DNA from: CAYMTN01 sp964393335
Lineage (GTDB): Bacteria > Chloroflexota > Anaerolineae > Aggregatilineales > Aggregatilineaceae
Length of the DNA: 20,010 nucleotides
Direction: 5' to 3'
Assembly (NCBI GenBank): GCA_964393335.1
Contig: CAYMTN010000085.1
Location: 1-20,010 of the forward strand
The notes beneath the pieces are model-generated. The model did not search any database. It was not told the DNA's origin and saw only the letters and a program-made list of their open reading frames with translations. The position numbers were made by a program, and so were the translations under genes. Shown in pieces: positions 6,947 to 14,982 of this stretch. The first letter of the stretch is position 1; each line of letters opens with the position of its first letter.

Positions 6947-7840
6947 TCACCCTGCCCGCAGGCCGAGGTTCACGGCCACCACCACGATCAGCGGGATCAG
7001 CGCCGCACGCAGCACCATCAGCGTCAGTCCCAGCCGATCTGTGCGGATCGGTGCGCGCAGCCCGTGCCACGCCCATACGCCCAGCGGGGCGCTCAGCAGA
7101 ACAGCGACCAGCGTGCCGGACGGGAGCCGCCCCGGCCAGATGATCGCGGCAGCGGTGTAGGCCAGCGCCAGCAGCCCGGCATACAGCGCCGCGATCCGGC
7201 CTTCACCCATGCGGACGGCTAGCGTGCGCTTGCCCACCCGCCGGTCCGCTTCGATATCAGGCGTGGCGATGGCCAGGAAAATTGTCATCACGAACGGCAC
7301 CAGCGGAACCGCCAGCAGCACGATCTCGCCGCTCACTCGGCCTATTTGCAGGCTGTAGGCCCACGCGGGGACGATCAGCGTGCCCACCAGCGCCGTCGTG
7401 AATTCGCCCAGCCCGCGCCATGCCAGTTTGAGTGGCGGAGTCGTGTAGAAGACCGCCGCACCGAGAGCGATGACCAGCAGCACCCAACTGATCGCGGGAA
7501 GTCCCGTCCAGATCGCCAACAGGAGCGCAGTCCCCTGGCAGAACGCCCCGGCAGCCAGTGCGATCCAGGGTGGCAGAAGCCCGGTAGTCAACTCCCCGCT
7601 GCCGCCGGTCAACAGCGTACGCCGGGTGTTGATCCGGTCGGTGGGGATGTCCCAGTAATCGTTGGTATAGGAGACGCTGAGCTGGACCAGCAGTTCAATC
7701 ACCAGCCCGCCGACCAGCCGCCGCATATCCAGCGCCGCGTGCTCGCGCCCGGCCACTGCCACACCGATCAGGTAGGTCAGCATGGGCATGGGTAGGAAGT
7801 AAAAGCGGCTGAGCCGGATGAAGGCAGCGGCGCGGTGCAT
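6947..7840 (-). CDS. UbiA-family prenyltransferase (MenA-like)
   Basis: A 297-residue, very hydrophobic protein with eight or nine predicted membrane helices. It carries both aspartate-rich motifs of the UbiA superfamily: NDYWDIPTD at about 60-68, and DIEAD at about 195-199 followed by RRVGKRTLAVRMG. These bind the Mg-diphosphate of the prenyl donor; the enzyme attaches a polyprenyl chain to an aromatic or other acceptor in the membrane. Sequence character is closest to the menaquinone branch (1,4-dihydroxy-2-naphthoate prenyltransferase), but the acceptor cannot be fixed without men genes nearby. The start at 7840 is chosen because GGAGGT lies 4 bases upstream; the frame is open for 37 more codons that look non-coding. 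It is divergently arranged with the chimeric gene at 8071. Confidence 0.88.
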   Translation of the reverse strand: MHRAAAFIRLSRFYFLPMPMLTYLIGVAVAGREHAALDMRRLVGGLVIELLVQLSVSYTNDYWDIPTDRINTRRTLLTGGSGELTTGLLPPWIALAAGAFCQGTALLLAIWTGLPAISWVLLVIALGAAVFYTTPPLKLAWRGLGEFTTALVGTLIVPAWAYSLQIGRVSGEIVLLAVPLVPFVMTIFLAIATPDIEADRRVGKRTLAVRMGEGRIAALYAGLLALAYTAAAIIWPGRLPSGTLVAVLLSAPLGVWAWHGLRAPIRTDRLGLTLMVLRAALIPLIVVVAVNLGLRAG

Positions 7841-7876
7841 CTTGACCTCCAAAAGCGCATTGGGGCTGGTCGTGAT

Positions 7877-7906
7877 CTTATAATCTATATGGAGGACCTG
7901 AAACAA
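7877..7906 (-). promoter_or_regulatory. Predicted promoter for the UbiA-family gene
   Basis: The minus strand has TTGTTT (7906-7901), an 18-base spacer and TATAAG (7882-7877), about 37 bases before the ATG at 7840. The -10 is good and the -35 is weak. Confidence 0.4.
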
Positions 7907-7993
7907 ATCCGGATGATCCAGAGCGCAGCAAGCCCCCCCAAAGAAGATCAATTCTCCGGATTCTTTCTTGGTTCTTCGTTGCGGTTCACTTGC

Positions 7994-8023
7994 TTGACAA
8001 TGATCTCACCCTACCCGTATACC
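7994..8023 (+). promoter_or_regulatory. Predicted promoter for the SBP::MtnA chimera
   Basis: A perfect TTGACA (7994-7999), an 18-base spacer and TATACC (8018-8023), giving a short leader before the ATG at 8071. It is divergent from the UbiA-gene promoter in the shared 230-base intergenic region. Confidence 0.5.
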
Positions 8024-8024
8024 G

Positions 8025-8038
8025 TGAACAATAGTTCA
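8025..8038. promoter_or_regulatory. Possible operator palindrome at the transcription start
   Basis: TGAAC (8025-8029), AATA, GTTCA (8034-8038): a perfect 5+5 palindrome placed just after the predicted -10, across the expected start of transcription. That position suits a repressor site. It could also be a small leader hairpin or chance. Confidence 0.35.
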
Positions 8039-8070
8039 ATACACTTACAATTGATCGAAAGGTGGCGGTT

Positions 8071-9012
8071 ATGCCGTACCGCTTATTAGCTCCTGACGAT
8101 CCAGCTTTACAGGCACTTCAAGAAGCATTATTCCATACGCCGCAACGGGATATCAGCCTGGATATTGTTCCCTGGGCCGAATACCGGGACCGGTTGATGT
8201 TTACCCTGCAAGCCGATCGTGCCACGTATCACGCCGTGTGCGTACCGGGCCATGTCTGGTTACCGGAACTGGCAGCGGCAGGCCTGCTGCTGCCGCTCGA
8301 CGCGCCGTTGGCAGCCGACCCGGAAGCCTTGAGCACCTACCAGCCGGATGATTTGCTGCCGCTGGTCGCACAAGAGTCGCGCTATCAGGGCGTATTGTAC
8401 CAGTTCCCCCTGTTCTCTGACGGGCACATCCTTTTTTACCGCGCCGATCTGGTCGATCTGCCCGCCATGCCGGTGCCAACCGTCTCCACGACGCCGCTGG
8501 CTGACCTGGCGGCCCGCGTTCACAATCCCCCGGATCTCTACGGGCTGGCGCCGAAAGCCAGGAGCAGTACCGCCACCAACGCCGCCGCGCTGCGTGTCGA
8601 TCTGGATACGGCGGCGGACGTGCTGCGCAAATCCCGCCCGACCGCTGTGAACCTGTTTGGCGCGATCAACCGCGTGATGGCTCGCGCTGCCGATCCCGCT
8701 CTGGATACGCCGGACGCGATCCGCGCGGCTGTGCTGGCTGAAGCCCACGCCATCGCCCAGGAAGACGTGCAGATCAACAAACAGATCGGTTTGCATGCGC
8801 TGTCGCTGGTGCCGGACCCGGCGACGGTAGTCCACCACTGCAACACGGGCAGTCTGGCGACGGTGGATTATGGCACGGCCCTGGGCATCATCCGCACCGC
8901 GCACGAGCACGGCAGACGGATTCAGGTTCTGGTGGACGAAACCCGCCCGCGCTTGCAGGGCGCGCGCCTGACCTCCTGGGAGCTAAAAATGCAGGGCATC
9001 CCGCATCCCTGA
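8071..9012 (+). CDS. Chimeric protein: solute-binding-protein lobe fused in frame to the central part of MtnA
   Basis: A 313-residue frame with two unrelated halves. Residues 1 to about 163 look like the N-terminal lobe of an ABC extracellular solute-binding protein (HVWLPELAAAGLLLPLD, GVLYQFPLFSDGHILFYRADL), but there is no signal peptide or lipobox. From about 164-175 on it reads as methylthioribose-1-phosphate isomerase, the eIF2B-like aldose-ketose isomerase of methionine salvage: RPTAVNLFGAIN, INKQIG, HHCNTGSLATVDYGTALG and VDETRPRLQGARLTSWEL. The catalytic Cys (residue 257) is present. The MtnA N-terminus and the C-terminal third with the catalytic Asp are missing, so isomerase activity is not expected. 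ATG 8071 has AAAGGTGG 6 bases upstream; the GTG 3 codons earlier does not. A good promoter and terminator flank it. Best read as a deletion-born fusion, possibly a pseudogene that still has an open frame. Confidence 0.75.
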   Translation: MPYRLLAPDDPALQALQEALFHTPQRDISLDIVPWAEYRDRLMFTLQADRATYHAVCVPGHVWLPELAAAGLLLPLDAPLAADPEALSTYQPDDLLPLVAQESRYQGVLYQFPLFSDGHILFYRADLVDLPAMPVPTVSTTPLADLAARVHNPPDLYGLAPKARSSTATNAAALRVDLDTAADVLRKSRPTAVNLFGAINRVMARAADPALDTPDAIRAAVLAEAHAIAQEDVQINKQIGLHALSLVPDPATVVHHCNTGSLATVDYGTALGIIRTAHEHGRRIQVLVDETRPRLQGARLTSWELKMQGIPHP

Positions 9013-9036
9013 TATGCGCCAGGTGTAGGCAGCGCT

Positions 9037-9129
9037 GTGATTTATCTCGTCGGCGGCGGGCTGCACCGCGCCGGGGATGATCTCGTGGAAAATTCACGCT
9101 ATTTCAACCGCCTGGTTAGCGAGGTGTAA
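9037..9129 (+). pseudogene. Short coding remnant starting like a glutamine-amidotransferase/S51-type protein
   Basis: From a GTG preceded by AGGTG, 30 codons read VIYLVGGGLHRAGDD and continue to TAA at 9129. The VIYLVGGG start resembles the first strand and glycine loop of class I GATase-like or peptidase-E-like proteins. Only this stub exists, just after another truncated gene. It may be the N-terminal relic of a deleted gene, or chance. The family suggestion is weak. Confidence 0.25.
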
Positions 9130-9151
9130 TCGGCGGAAAATAGCTACGCGC

Positions 9152-9191
9152 TCCGGCAGGGGAACCGGTGGTTCTTCTGCCGGATTTGTTT
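9152..9191 (+). terminator. Intrinsic terminator before the histidine kinase gene
   Basis: TCCGGCAG (9152-9159) pairs with CTGCCGGA (9177-9184). Inside it GG/TT can pair by wobble, and GAACC pairs with GGTTC, giving a 15-pair stem with a 3-base loop. TTTGTTT follows at 9185-9191. This is the best intrinsic terminator in the window and would end the transcript of the chimeric gene. Confidence 0.65.
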
Positions 9192-9232
9192 ATGGGTGTT
9201 TCGGTTTTGAGAAAATCGTGTTACGCTGCTAC

Positions 9233-9238
9233 TATAAA
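9233..9238 (+). promoter_or_regulatory. Possible -10 box for the histidine kinase unit
   Basis: TATAAA lies in an AT-rich stretch just downstream of the terminator, with a TTGAGA 20 bases upstream (9207-9212), which is longer than ideal. It would place the transcript start near 9245, about 45 bases before the chosen ATG. Motif-only. Confidence 0.35.
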
Positions 9239-9288
9239 ATCACATCGTCAAAAAGATGTTTATTGCGACAGTAAAAAGATGTAGAACG

Positions 9289-12200
9289 ATGGAGTCAGTG
9301 GACGACAAAATCAGGGAACAGCTCACCGAAGAACTGAACGCGCTGCGGGCACGTGTCAAGGAGTTGGAACGGGCCGAAACCCGGCGTGAATCGCAGCACG
9401 AATGGTTCCACCGGACTTTGTTCAACCAGTCCTATGATGCAATTATCATCGAAGATCTTGATGAAAAAATCGTTGACGCGAATCCTGTCGCGTGCCGCTT
9501 GTTTGGGTACTCGCGTGATGAAATGCTGGCGCTGCACACCGTCGATCTTCAGCCGTCAGAATCGTTAGGTAGCTCTCCCCGCGCTGTGTATGCTGAGGCC
9601 CGCAACGGCAGCGCCCGCAGCGAGCGCTTCGAAACCACGCTCCTGCGCCGTGATAACACGCCCATCAACGCCGAAGTCATGTTGATCCCGCTCACCGATG
9701 GGGACCGCGTGTTATTCCTATCGATCATCCGGGACATGACCAGGGAAAAGCAGGCCGCCGAAGCGATGGCCCGCCTTCGCCACCAGAATGCCCTGATTTT
9801 GGAAGCTGCCGGGGAAGGTATTTGCGGCGTCGATACCACAGGCAACACCCTGTTCATCAATCCTGCCGGGGCGGCCATGTTGGGCTACAGCGCCGGTGAA
9901 CTCACCGGGCGGAAATTTCACGATCTGTGTCACCACTCCAGAGCAGATGGCGCGCCCTACCCGGCGGAGGACTGCCCGGCGATCGTTACCCCGCGCGATG
10001 GTCTTTCGCGCAGCATCAAAAACGAGCTTTTCTGGCGCAAAGATGGCACCGGGTTTCCGGTGGATTACACGTGTACGCCAATGGTCGAACACGGGGCAAT
10101 GGTCGGGGCGGTTGTCACCTTCCGCGACATCACCGACCGCAAACAGACCGAAGATGCGCTCGCCTACGAACGCAACATGCTGCGCACGGTGATCGATCAC
10201 CTGCCCGATTACATTTTTGTGAAAGACATGCAAGGCCGGTTTTTGCTCTACAACGCAGCCGGAATCAAGCTGTTGGGAAAAGATTCGTTGGGTGAAATAT
10301 TGGGCAAAACATCCGCCGACTTTTATCCACCGGGGCTGGCCGAAACGTTTGAGAACATCGACAAGGCGGTTACGCAGTCCGGCAAGGCGCTGTTCAACCT
10401 GGAACACACGGTAACCGACCCCAAAGGCAATCAGGTTCACGTGCTGGTGACTAAAGTGCCGCTGCGTAACGCGGATGGGCAGATCACGGGGTTGATCGGC
10501 ATCGGGCGCGACGTCACGGAACGCAAACGCACCGAAGACGCGCTCGCGCATTATGCCAAACGCCTCGATATACTTCACCGCCTGGATCAAGGCGTGCTGG
10601 CCGGGCTGGCAACGGATGAGATCGCCGTCGCTGCGCTGCCGGGTTTCTGCCAGTTGGTGCCCTGCCGCAGTGCCAACATCACCCTGTTCGACTTCGAGCA
10701 AAACGACGCGCTGGCCGTCGCAGTCAGCGATTACGGTGAAACCACGTTGATCGCCGGCAGCCGCATTCCGTTGGACGAATTAAGGCTGCCGGCAGACCTG
10801 CATCGCGGCAGACAGATCATGATAGACGACTTGGCCGCACTCCCCGATCCTAATCCGATCCAACAACGGCTGGTCGCTGAAGGTGTGCATGCCTACCTGA
10901 CCACGCCGCTGATCGTCGAAGACGAGTTGATCGGTGAGTTGAGCCTAGGGTCGGATATGGCAAAAGGATTGGGCATCGCCCACCGCGTGATCGCCACCCA
11001 ATTTGCCGACCAACTGACGATTGTCATCTCGCATATCCGGCTGCGCGAACAGGTCCAGCACCACAATGCCGAGCTGCAAGAGCGTGTCCAGGAACGCACT
11101 GCCGAACTGGACCGTACCCGCAGCCGGGTGGAAGCTATACTAAACAACAGCAGTGACGCGATCCTGCTGGCGCGCGCCGACGGTGCGATCTCACAAACCA
11201 ACCTGACCTTTGATCGGCTGTTTGGTTACGATGTGGACGACTTATTCCACCAACCGTTGACCAGCATCGCCCACCTGGAGTCGGCGGACAGACTCGAACA
11301 GGCGATTCACGACGTGGTGCACAACGGCACGATCCAGCAGCTTGAAATCGTCGCTCGGCGGGAGGATCAATCCTCGTTTGACGCCGAAGTCGCGCTCTCC
11401 TTGATCCGGGTATCGGCAGGGCAGCGCGGCGGCATCGTGTGCCATCTGCGCGACATCACGGAACGCAAACGCGCCGAAATCGCGCTGCACGAAAGCGAAG
11501 AGCGCTATCGCAGCCTGTTTGAGTACGCGCCGATCTCGCTGTGGGAAGAGGATTTCTCCGAAGTGAAGCGCTACATCGACCGGCTGCGTGCGATGGGCGT
11601 TACGGATTTTGACACATATTTCAAACAACATCCCAGAGCCGTGCGCTACTGCGCATCCCAGGCGCGCGTGCTCCAGATTAACCAGGCTACCCTCACGCTG
11701 TTCCAGATCGACAGCCAGGACCAGTTTTACCAGAACCTGAGGGACGTGGTAAATACGGATGGTTTTGAGCATTTCCGCGAGGAACTGGTGATGCTCGCCA
11801 GCGGCGCTACACGCTTCGAACACGAACAGCTCGATCGCACCACCACCGGTCAAATAATCCACACCGTCGTCGGCGTGTCGCTGGTCCCCGGATACGAAGA
11901 AGACTGGTCGCGCTTGCTGGTCTATGTGGTCGATATTACCGAGCGCAAACGTGCCGAAGAGGAACTGCGCAGAGCGTTGGACCGCGAGCGCGAGTTGAGC
12001 GACCTCAAAACACGGTTTGTGTCGATGGCTTCCCACGAATTCCGCACACCGTTGACGACCATTGTGTCATCAACCGAAATCCTGGAAAATTACATTGAGC
12101 GGATGCAGGCCGAACAAAAAAAGCGGCATTTTGAAAAAATCCAGATAGCCGCGCAACATATGACCCAACTGCTAGATGATGTGCTGCTTTATGGCAAAGC

Positions 12201-12708
12201 CGACGCCGAGCAGTTGCAGCTTGACCTGACGACCTTTGATCTGAAGCCGCTCGCGCAGGAAATTCTGGAGCAGGCCCGGCTTGGTGCGCCGCCGAATCTC
12301 GTGTTTGACGTGACTTTGGAGTGTGGCGTCGTCACCCTGGATAAAATGATGACACGCCATATCCTGAACAACCTGCTGACGAATGCCATCAAATACTCGC
12401 CGGAAGGCGGCAGTGTGGCATTCAGCGTCCAGTGTGCTGGTGATAATCTGGTAATCCGGGTTGAAGATCAGGGGATCGGCATTCCCGCCAGAGACCGGGA
12501 GCACCTGTTCGAGCCGTTTCACCGCGCGCATAACGTCGATACGATCCAGGGTACAGGTCTTGGGCTTGCCATCACCAAACGTGCTGTAGACTTGCATCAC
12601 GGGTTGATTGAGGTGGAAAGCGCAGAAGGCGTTGGATCCACATTCACCATTACAATCCCAATCAGTGAGCAAGGGGGATCACCCAGTGACGAAGATTCTC
12701 GTAGTTGA
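9289..12708 (+). CDS. Soluble multi-PAS/GAF sensor histidine kinase
   Basis: A 1139-residue kinase. Domains in order (residues approximate): short coiled coil 5-35, PAS 37-150, PAS 160-285, PAS 295-415, GAF 430-585, coiled coil 590-612, PAS 612-730, PAS 735-890, linker coil, HisKA 905-970, HATPase 1000-1128. The phospho-acceptor is His916 (SMASHEFRTPL). The ATP-binding N box has Asn1032 (NNLLTNAIKYSP), the G1 box is DQGIGIP from 1060, and the G2 box is GTGLGLA. Each PAS ends with the usual DITERK/DVTERK PAC signature. No membrane helix is present, so it senses an internal signal, such as redox, a ligand or light-like cofactors, through its PAS/GAF modules. ATG 9289 begins the coiled coil; ATG 9256 is an alternative, and both have weak ribosome binding sites. 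Its last 23 bases overlap the REC-kinase gene, so the two are probably translationally coupled partners. Confidence 0.93.
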   Translation: MESVDDKIREQLTEELNALRARVKELERAETRRESQHEWFHRTLFNQSYDAIIIEDLDEKIVDANPVACRLFGYSRDEMLALHTVDLQPSESLGSSPRAVYAEARNGSARSERFETTLLRRDNTPINAEVMLIPLTDGDRVLFLSIIRDMTREKQAAEAMARLRHQNALILEAAGEGICGVDTTGNTLFINPAGAAMLGYSAGELTGRKFHDLCHHSRADGAPYPAEDCPAIVTPRDGLSRSIKNELFWRKDGTGFPVDYTCTPMVEHGAMVGAVVTFRDITDRKQTEDALAYERNMLRTVIDHLPDYIFVKDMQGRFLLYNAAGIKLLGKDSLGEILGKTSADFYPPGLAETFENIDKAVTQSGKALFNLEHTVTDPKGNQVHVLVTKVPLRNADGQITGLIGIGRDVTERKRTEDALAHYAKRLDILHRLDQGVLAGLATDEIAVAALPGFCQLVPCRSANITLFDFEQNDALAVAVSDYGETTLIAGSRIPLDELRLPADLHRGRQIMIDDLAALPDPNPIQQRLVAEGVHAYLTTPLIVEDELIGELSLGSDMAKGLGIAHRVIATQFADQLTIVISHIRLREQVQHHNAELQERVQERTAELDRTRSRVEAILNNSSDAILLARADGAISQTNLTFDRLFGYDVDDLFHQPLTSIAHLESADRLEQAIHDVVHNGTIQQLEIVARREDQSSFDAEVALSLIRVSAGQRGGIVCHLRDITERKRAEIALHESEERYRSLFEYAPISLWEEDFSEVKRYIDRLRAMGVTDFDTYFKQHPRAVRYCASQARVLQINQATLTLFQIDSQDQFYQNLRDVVNTDGFEHFREELVMLASGATRFEHEQLDRTTTGQIIHTVVGVSLVPGYEEDWSRLLVYVVDITERKRAEEELRRALDRERELSDLKTRFVSMASHEFRTPLTTIVSSTEILENYIERMQAEQKKRHFEKIQIAAQHMTQLLDDVLLYGKADAEQLQLDLTTFDLKPLAQEILEQARLGAPPNLVFDVTLECGVVTLDKMMTRHILNNLLTNAIKYSPEGGSVAFSVQCAGDNLVIRVEDQGIGIPARDREHLFEPFHRAHNVDTIQGTGLGLAITKRAVDLHHGLIEVESAEGVGSTFTITIPISEQGGSPSDEDSRS

Positions 12709-13804
12709 GGATGAAGAATCAGTACGCGAAAATATCGTAGAGTTGTTGGGGTTCGAAGGCTTTGACGTCATCGGCGCGGAAAACGGCGTCGTCGGGTTGC
12801 AGGCCGCACAGGACCACCTGCCGGACCTGATTATCTGCGATATTGCCATGCCGGACCTGGACGGATACGGCGTGTTAAATGCCGTGCGCCAGATTCCAGA
12901 GATCGCGTCGGTCCCGTTTATCTTTCTCACGGCGCGCACGGCGCGTTCGTTCATGCGGCATGGCATGGAACTGGGTGCAGACGATTATCTCACCAAGCCG
13001 TTTTCGGCGGCGGAACTGATCGCAGCCATCACAGCACGGCTGGAACGGCAGGATATTTCCACAAAAAGCCTTGAAGCCAAACTCGAAGATGCCAAACAGC
13101 AGCTCGTGCAGATGGTATCCCACGAGCTGCGTACCCCGCTAGTATCGATTGACATGGCGCTCGACATCATCTCGCGACAGTTGAACCAGCTTTCGCCCTA
13201 CCAGATTCAGGAACTGCTCGACTATATTGGGCGCGGCAGCAACCGGCTCAATCACCTGGTGGAACAGATGGTGCTGCTCACCCAGCTTGAAAGCGGCATG
13301 CTGACATCCAAGATCGTGCAAGAACACGGCATGCTGCTGCACACATCGGAGACGTTGATCGCGGCGACCAATCTCGCCCGGCGGTTTGCGCCCCGTAACG
13401 AGAACGTCAGCGTCCGCGTAGACGAACGCGACGAAGATACCGTCGTGCGCTGCGATCCGAGCGCGCTCAAGCATGCCCTGGCCGAAATACTGTCGAACGC
13501 GCTCAGTTTTTCGCAGTCCGGCGACGAGGTAGTCGTCACCCAGTGGCTGTCCGGTGATGACGTGTTGATCAGCATCACCGATCGCGGGCCGGGCATTCCC
13601 GAAGCCGATATTGAGCAGGCTATGCGCGAATTCTCGCAGATCAACCGGCAGGTGCGGGAGCAGCAGGGGATGGGCCTGGGGCTGCCCCTCGCACGGCGTA
13701 TCATCGAAGTACACGGCGGTCAACTGGACATTCGCTCGGTAGAAGGGCGCGGGACCCAGGTTACCGTCAAGCTGCCCCTAGCCGATGGCGCCCCCGACCT
13801 TTAA
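12686..13804 (+). CDS. Response regulator-histidine kinase protein (REC-HisKA-HATPase)
   Basis: A 372-residue protein in which a receiver comes first and a kinase follows. REC covers about 2-118, with Asp9, the phospho-acceptor Asp52 (CDIAMPDLDG), Thr82 and Lys104 (LTKPF). HisKA has His146 (MVSHELRTPL). The ATPase domain has an N box (EILSNALSFS), a G1 box (DRGPGIP) and a G2 box (GMGLGLPLA). There is no DNA-binding domain and no membrane segment. The upstream PAS kinase probably phosphorylates Asp52, which would then control this kinase and pass the signal to an unseen regulator. The start is a GTG with AGGGGG 8 bases upstream, inside the end of the previous gene. Its stop overlaps the convergent hypE stop by 3 bases, with no terminator between them. 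Confidence 0.92.
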   Translation: MTKILVVEDEESVRENIVELLGFEGFDVIGAENGVVGLQAAQDHLPDLIICDIAMPDLDGYGVLNAVRQIPEIASVPFIFLTARTARSFMRHGMELGADDYLTKPFSAAELIAAITARLERQDISTKSLEAKLEDAKQQLVQMVSHELRTPLVSIDMALDIISRQLNQLSPYQIQELLDYIGRGSNRLNHLVEQMVLLTQLESGMLTSKIVQEHGMLLHTSETLIAATNLARRFAPRNENVSVRVDERDEDTVVRCDPSALKHALAEILSNALSFSQSGDEVVVTQWLSGDDVLISITDRGPGIPEADIEQAMREFSQINRQVREQQGMGLGLPLARRIIEVHGGQLDIRSVEGRGTQVTVKLPLADGAPDL

Positions 13805-14859
13805 CAGATACGCGGCAGGATTTCGCCTAACGGCATATCCACCACGCGCCGCCCTCCGATAGCCGTCCGCGCGACCACCATGCCGGGGTGTTCGTCGACT
13901 GCGTGCCCGATCAGCGCGGCATCGACCCCCAGCGGGTGCTGGTGCATGGCGTCGAGTATGGCATCGGCGTATTCTACCGGCACAAGGGCTACCAGCTTCC
14001 CCTCATTGGCCACGTATAGCGGGTCCATGCCCAACATCTCGCAGGCGGCCATCACCGCCGGGCGCACCGGGATCGCGGATTCCTCCAGCGAGAACCCCAC
14101 ATGCGAGCGTTCCGCGAGTTCGTTGAGCACGGCTGCGACTCCGCCGCGTGTGGCATCCCGCAAGCAGTGAATATCGTGTGTCACGTCCAGCATGGCTGCG
14201 ATCAGGGTATGCAGCGCGGCGCTGTCGCTGACCAGTTCGGTTTCAAACGTCAGGCCCTCGCGCACTGACATGATCGCCATGCCGTGATCGCCTACCGTGC
14301 CGCTGACGATGATCGCATCACCGGGACGCGCGCGATCGGCGCTGATGGTCACGCCGGGCGGCACCAACCCGATTCCTGCCGTGTTGATGAACACACCATC
14401 GCCGCTGCCTTTATCGACGACCTTAGTGTCGCCGGTCACGAGCTGCACGCCCGCTGCCTGGCACGCGTTCGCCATCGAGGTCGTAATGCGCCCCAGGTCA
14501 TCCATCGCCAGCCCCTCTTCGAGGATGAATCCAGCCGAAAGGAACAACGGCAGCGCGCCGCTCACCGCCAGGTCATTGACGGTGCCATGTACGGCCAGGC
14601 TGCCGATATCACCACCGGGGAAAAACAGCGGTTTGACCACAAACGAATCGGTGGTGAACGCCAGCCGCACGCCGTCGATCGCCAGCACGGCCTGGTCGTT
14701 CAAACCCGACAACGCCGGGTTATCAAACAGTGGGACAAACAGGTGTTGGATCAGGTCGGCGGATAAACGCCCGCCGCTGCCGTGCCCCAACACGATCTGC
14801 GGATAATCCCGCAGCGGCAGCGGGCAGACAAAACCTTGAAAGGTGGGCCGTTCAGTCAT
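13801..14859 (-). CDS. hypE: Hydrogenase maturation protein HypE (carbamoyl dehydratase)
   Basis: A 352-residue AIR-synthase-like protein. HypE uses ATP to dehydrate the carbamoyl group that HypF places on its C-terminal cysteine. The resulting thiocyanate supplies the cyanide ligands of the NiFe hydrogenase iron, together with HypC/HypD. Evidence: the N-terminal GHGSGGRLSADLI typical of HypE; the AIRS ATP-site blocks FTTDSFVV, GGDIGSLAVHGTVNDLA and VTGDTKVV; the DATRGGVAAVLNELA motif; and the exact C-terminal PRIC ending with the reactive cysteine. ATG 14859 has GGAAGAG 5 bases upstream; a further 10 codons of open frame lie upstream without support. No other hyp or hydrogenase gene is in the window. 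It lies after a ketoacid oxidoreductase operon but has its own promoter behind a hairpin. Confidence 0.93.
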   Translation of the reverse strand: MTERPTFQGFVCPLPLRDYPQIVLGHGSGGRLSADLIQHLFVPLFDNPALSGLNDQAVLAIDGVRLAFTTDSFVVKPLFFPGGDIGSLAVHGTVNDLAVSGALPLFLSAGFILEEGLAMDDLGRITTSMANACQAAGVQLVTGDTKVVDKGSGDGVFINTAGIGLVPPGVTISADRARPGDAIIVSGTVGDHGMAIMSVREGLTFETELVSDSAALHTLIAAMLDVTHDIHCLRDATRGGVAAVLNELAERSHVGFSLEESAIPVRPAVMAACEMLGMDPLYVANEGKLVALVPVEYADAILDAMHQHPLGVDAALIGHAVDEHPGMVVARTAIGGRRVVDMPLGEILPRIC

Positions 14860-14898
14860 GAGTTCTCTTCCAATACAAATCCACCACACGAGGCGGCT

Positions 14899-14904
14899 AT
14901 TATA
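14899..14904 (-). promoter_or_regulatory. Extended -10 promoter of hypE
   Basis: The minus strand reads TGGTATAAT, a perfect extended -10 (TGnTATAAT), 40 bases before the hypE ATG and just after the hairpin at 14915-14947. No -35 match is present; extended -10 promoters often do without one. This predicts a leader of about 30 bases. Confidence 0.55.
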
Positions 14905-14914
14905 CCAGACTCTG

Positions 14915-14947
14915 CCGCCCGTCCGATCGGGGGGATCGGGCGGGCGG
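14915..14947 (-). terminator. Hairpin ending the ketoacid oxidoreductase operon
   Basis: CCGCCCGTCCGATC (14915-14928) and GATCGGGCGGGCGG (14934-14947) pair over 14 positions with one G/T wobble and a 5-base loop. It lies 36 bases after the gamma-subunit stop on the minus strand. The stem is very GC-rich, but only a short mixed sequence follows, not a U-tract. It probably attenuates or ends operon transcription before hypE. Confidence 0.5.
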
Positions 14948-14982
14948 ACTCCTCGATACGCAAGGGAAACCCTGAAGGGAGA

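Noticed and set aside
9718..10701. A 327-codon minus-strand frame opposite the histidine kinase.
   Set aside because: It mirrors the kinase codons in GC-rich DNA. The kinase domains on the plus strand are unmistakable and the antisense product has no family character.
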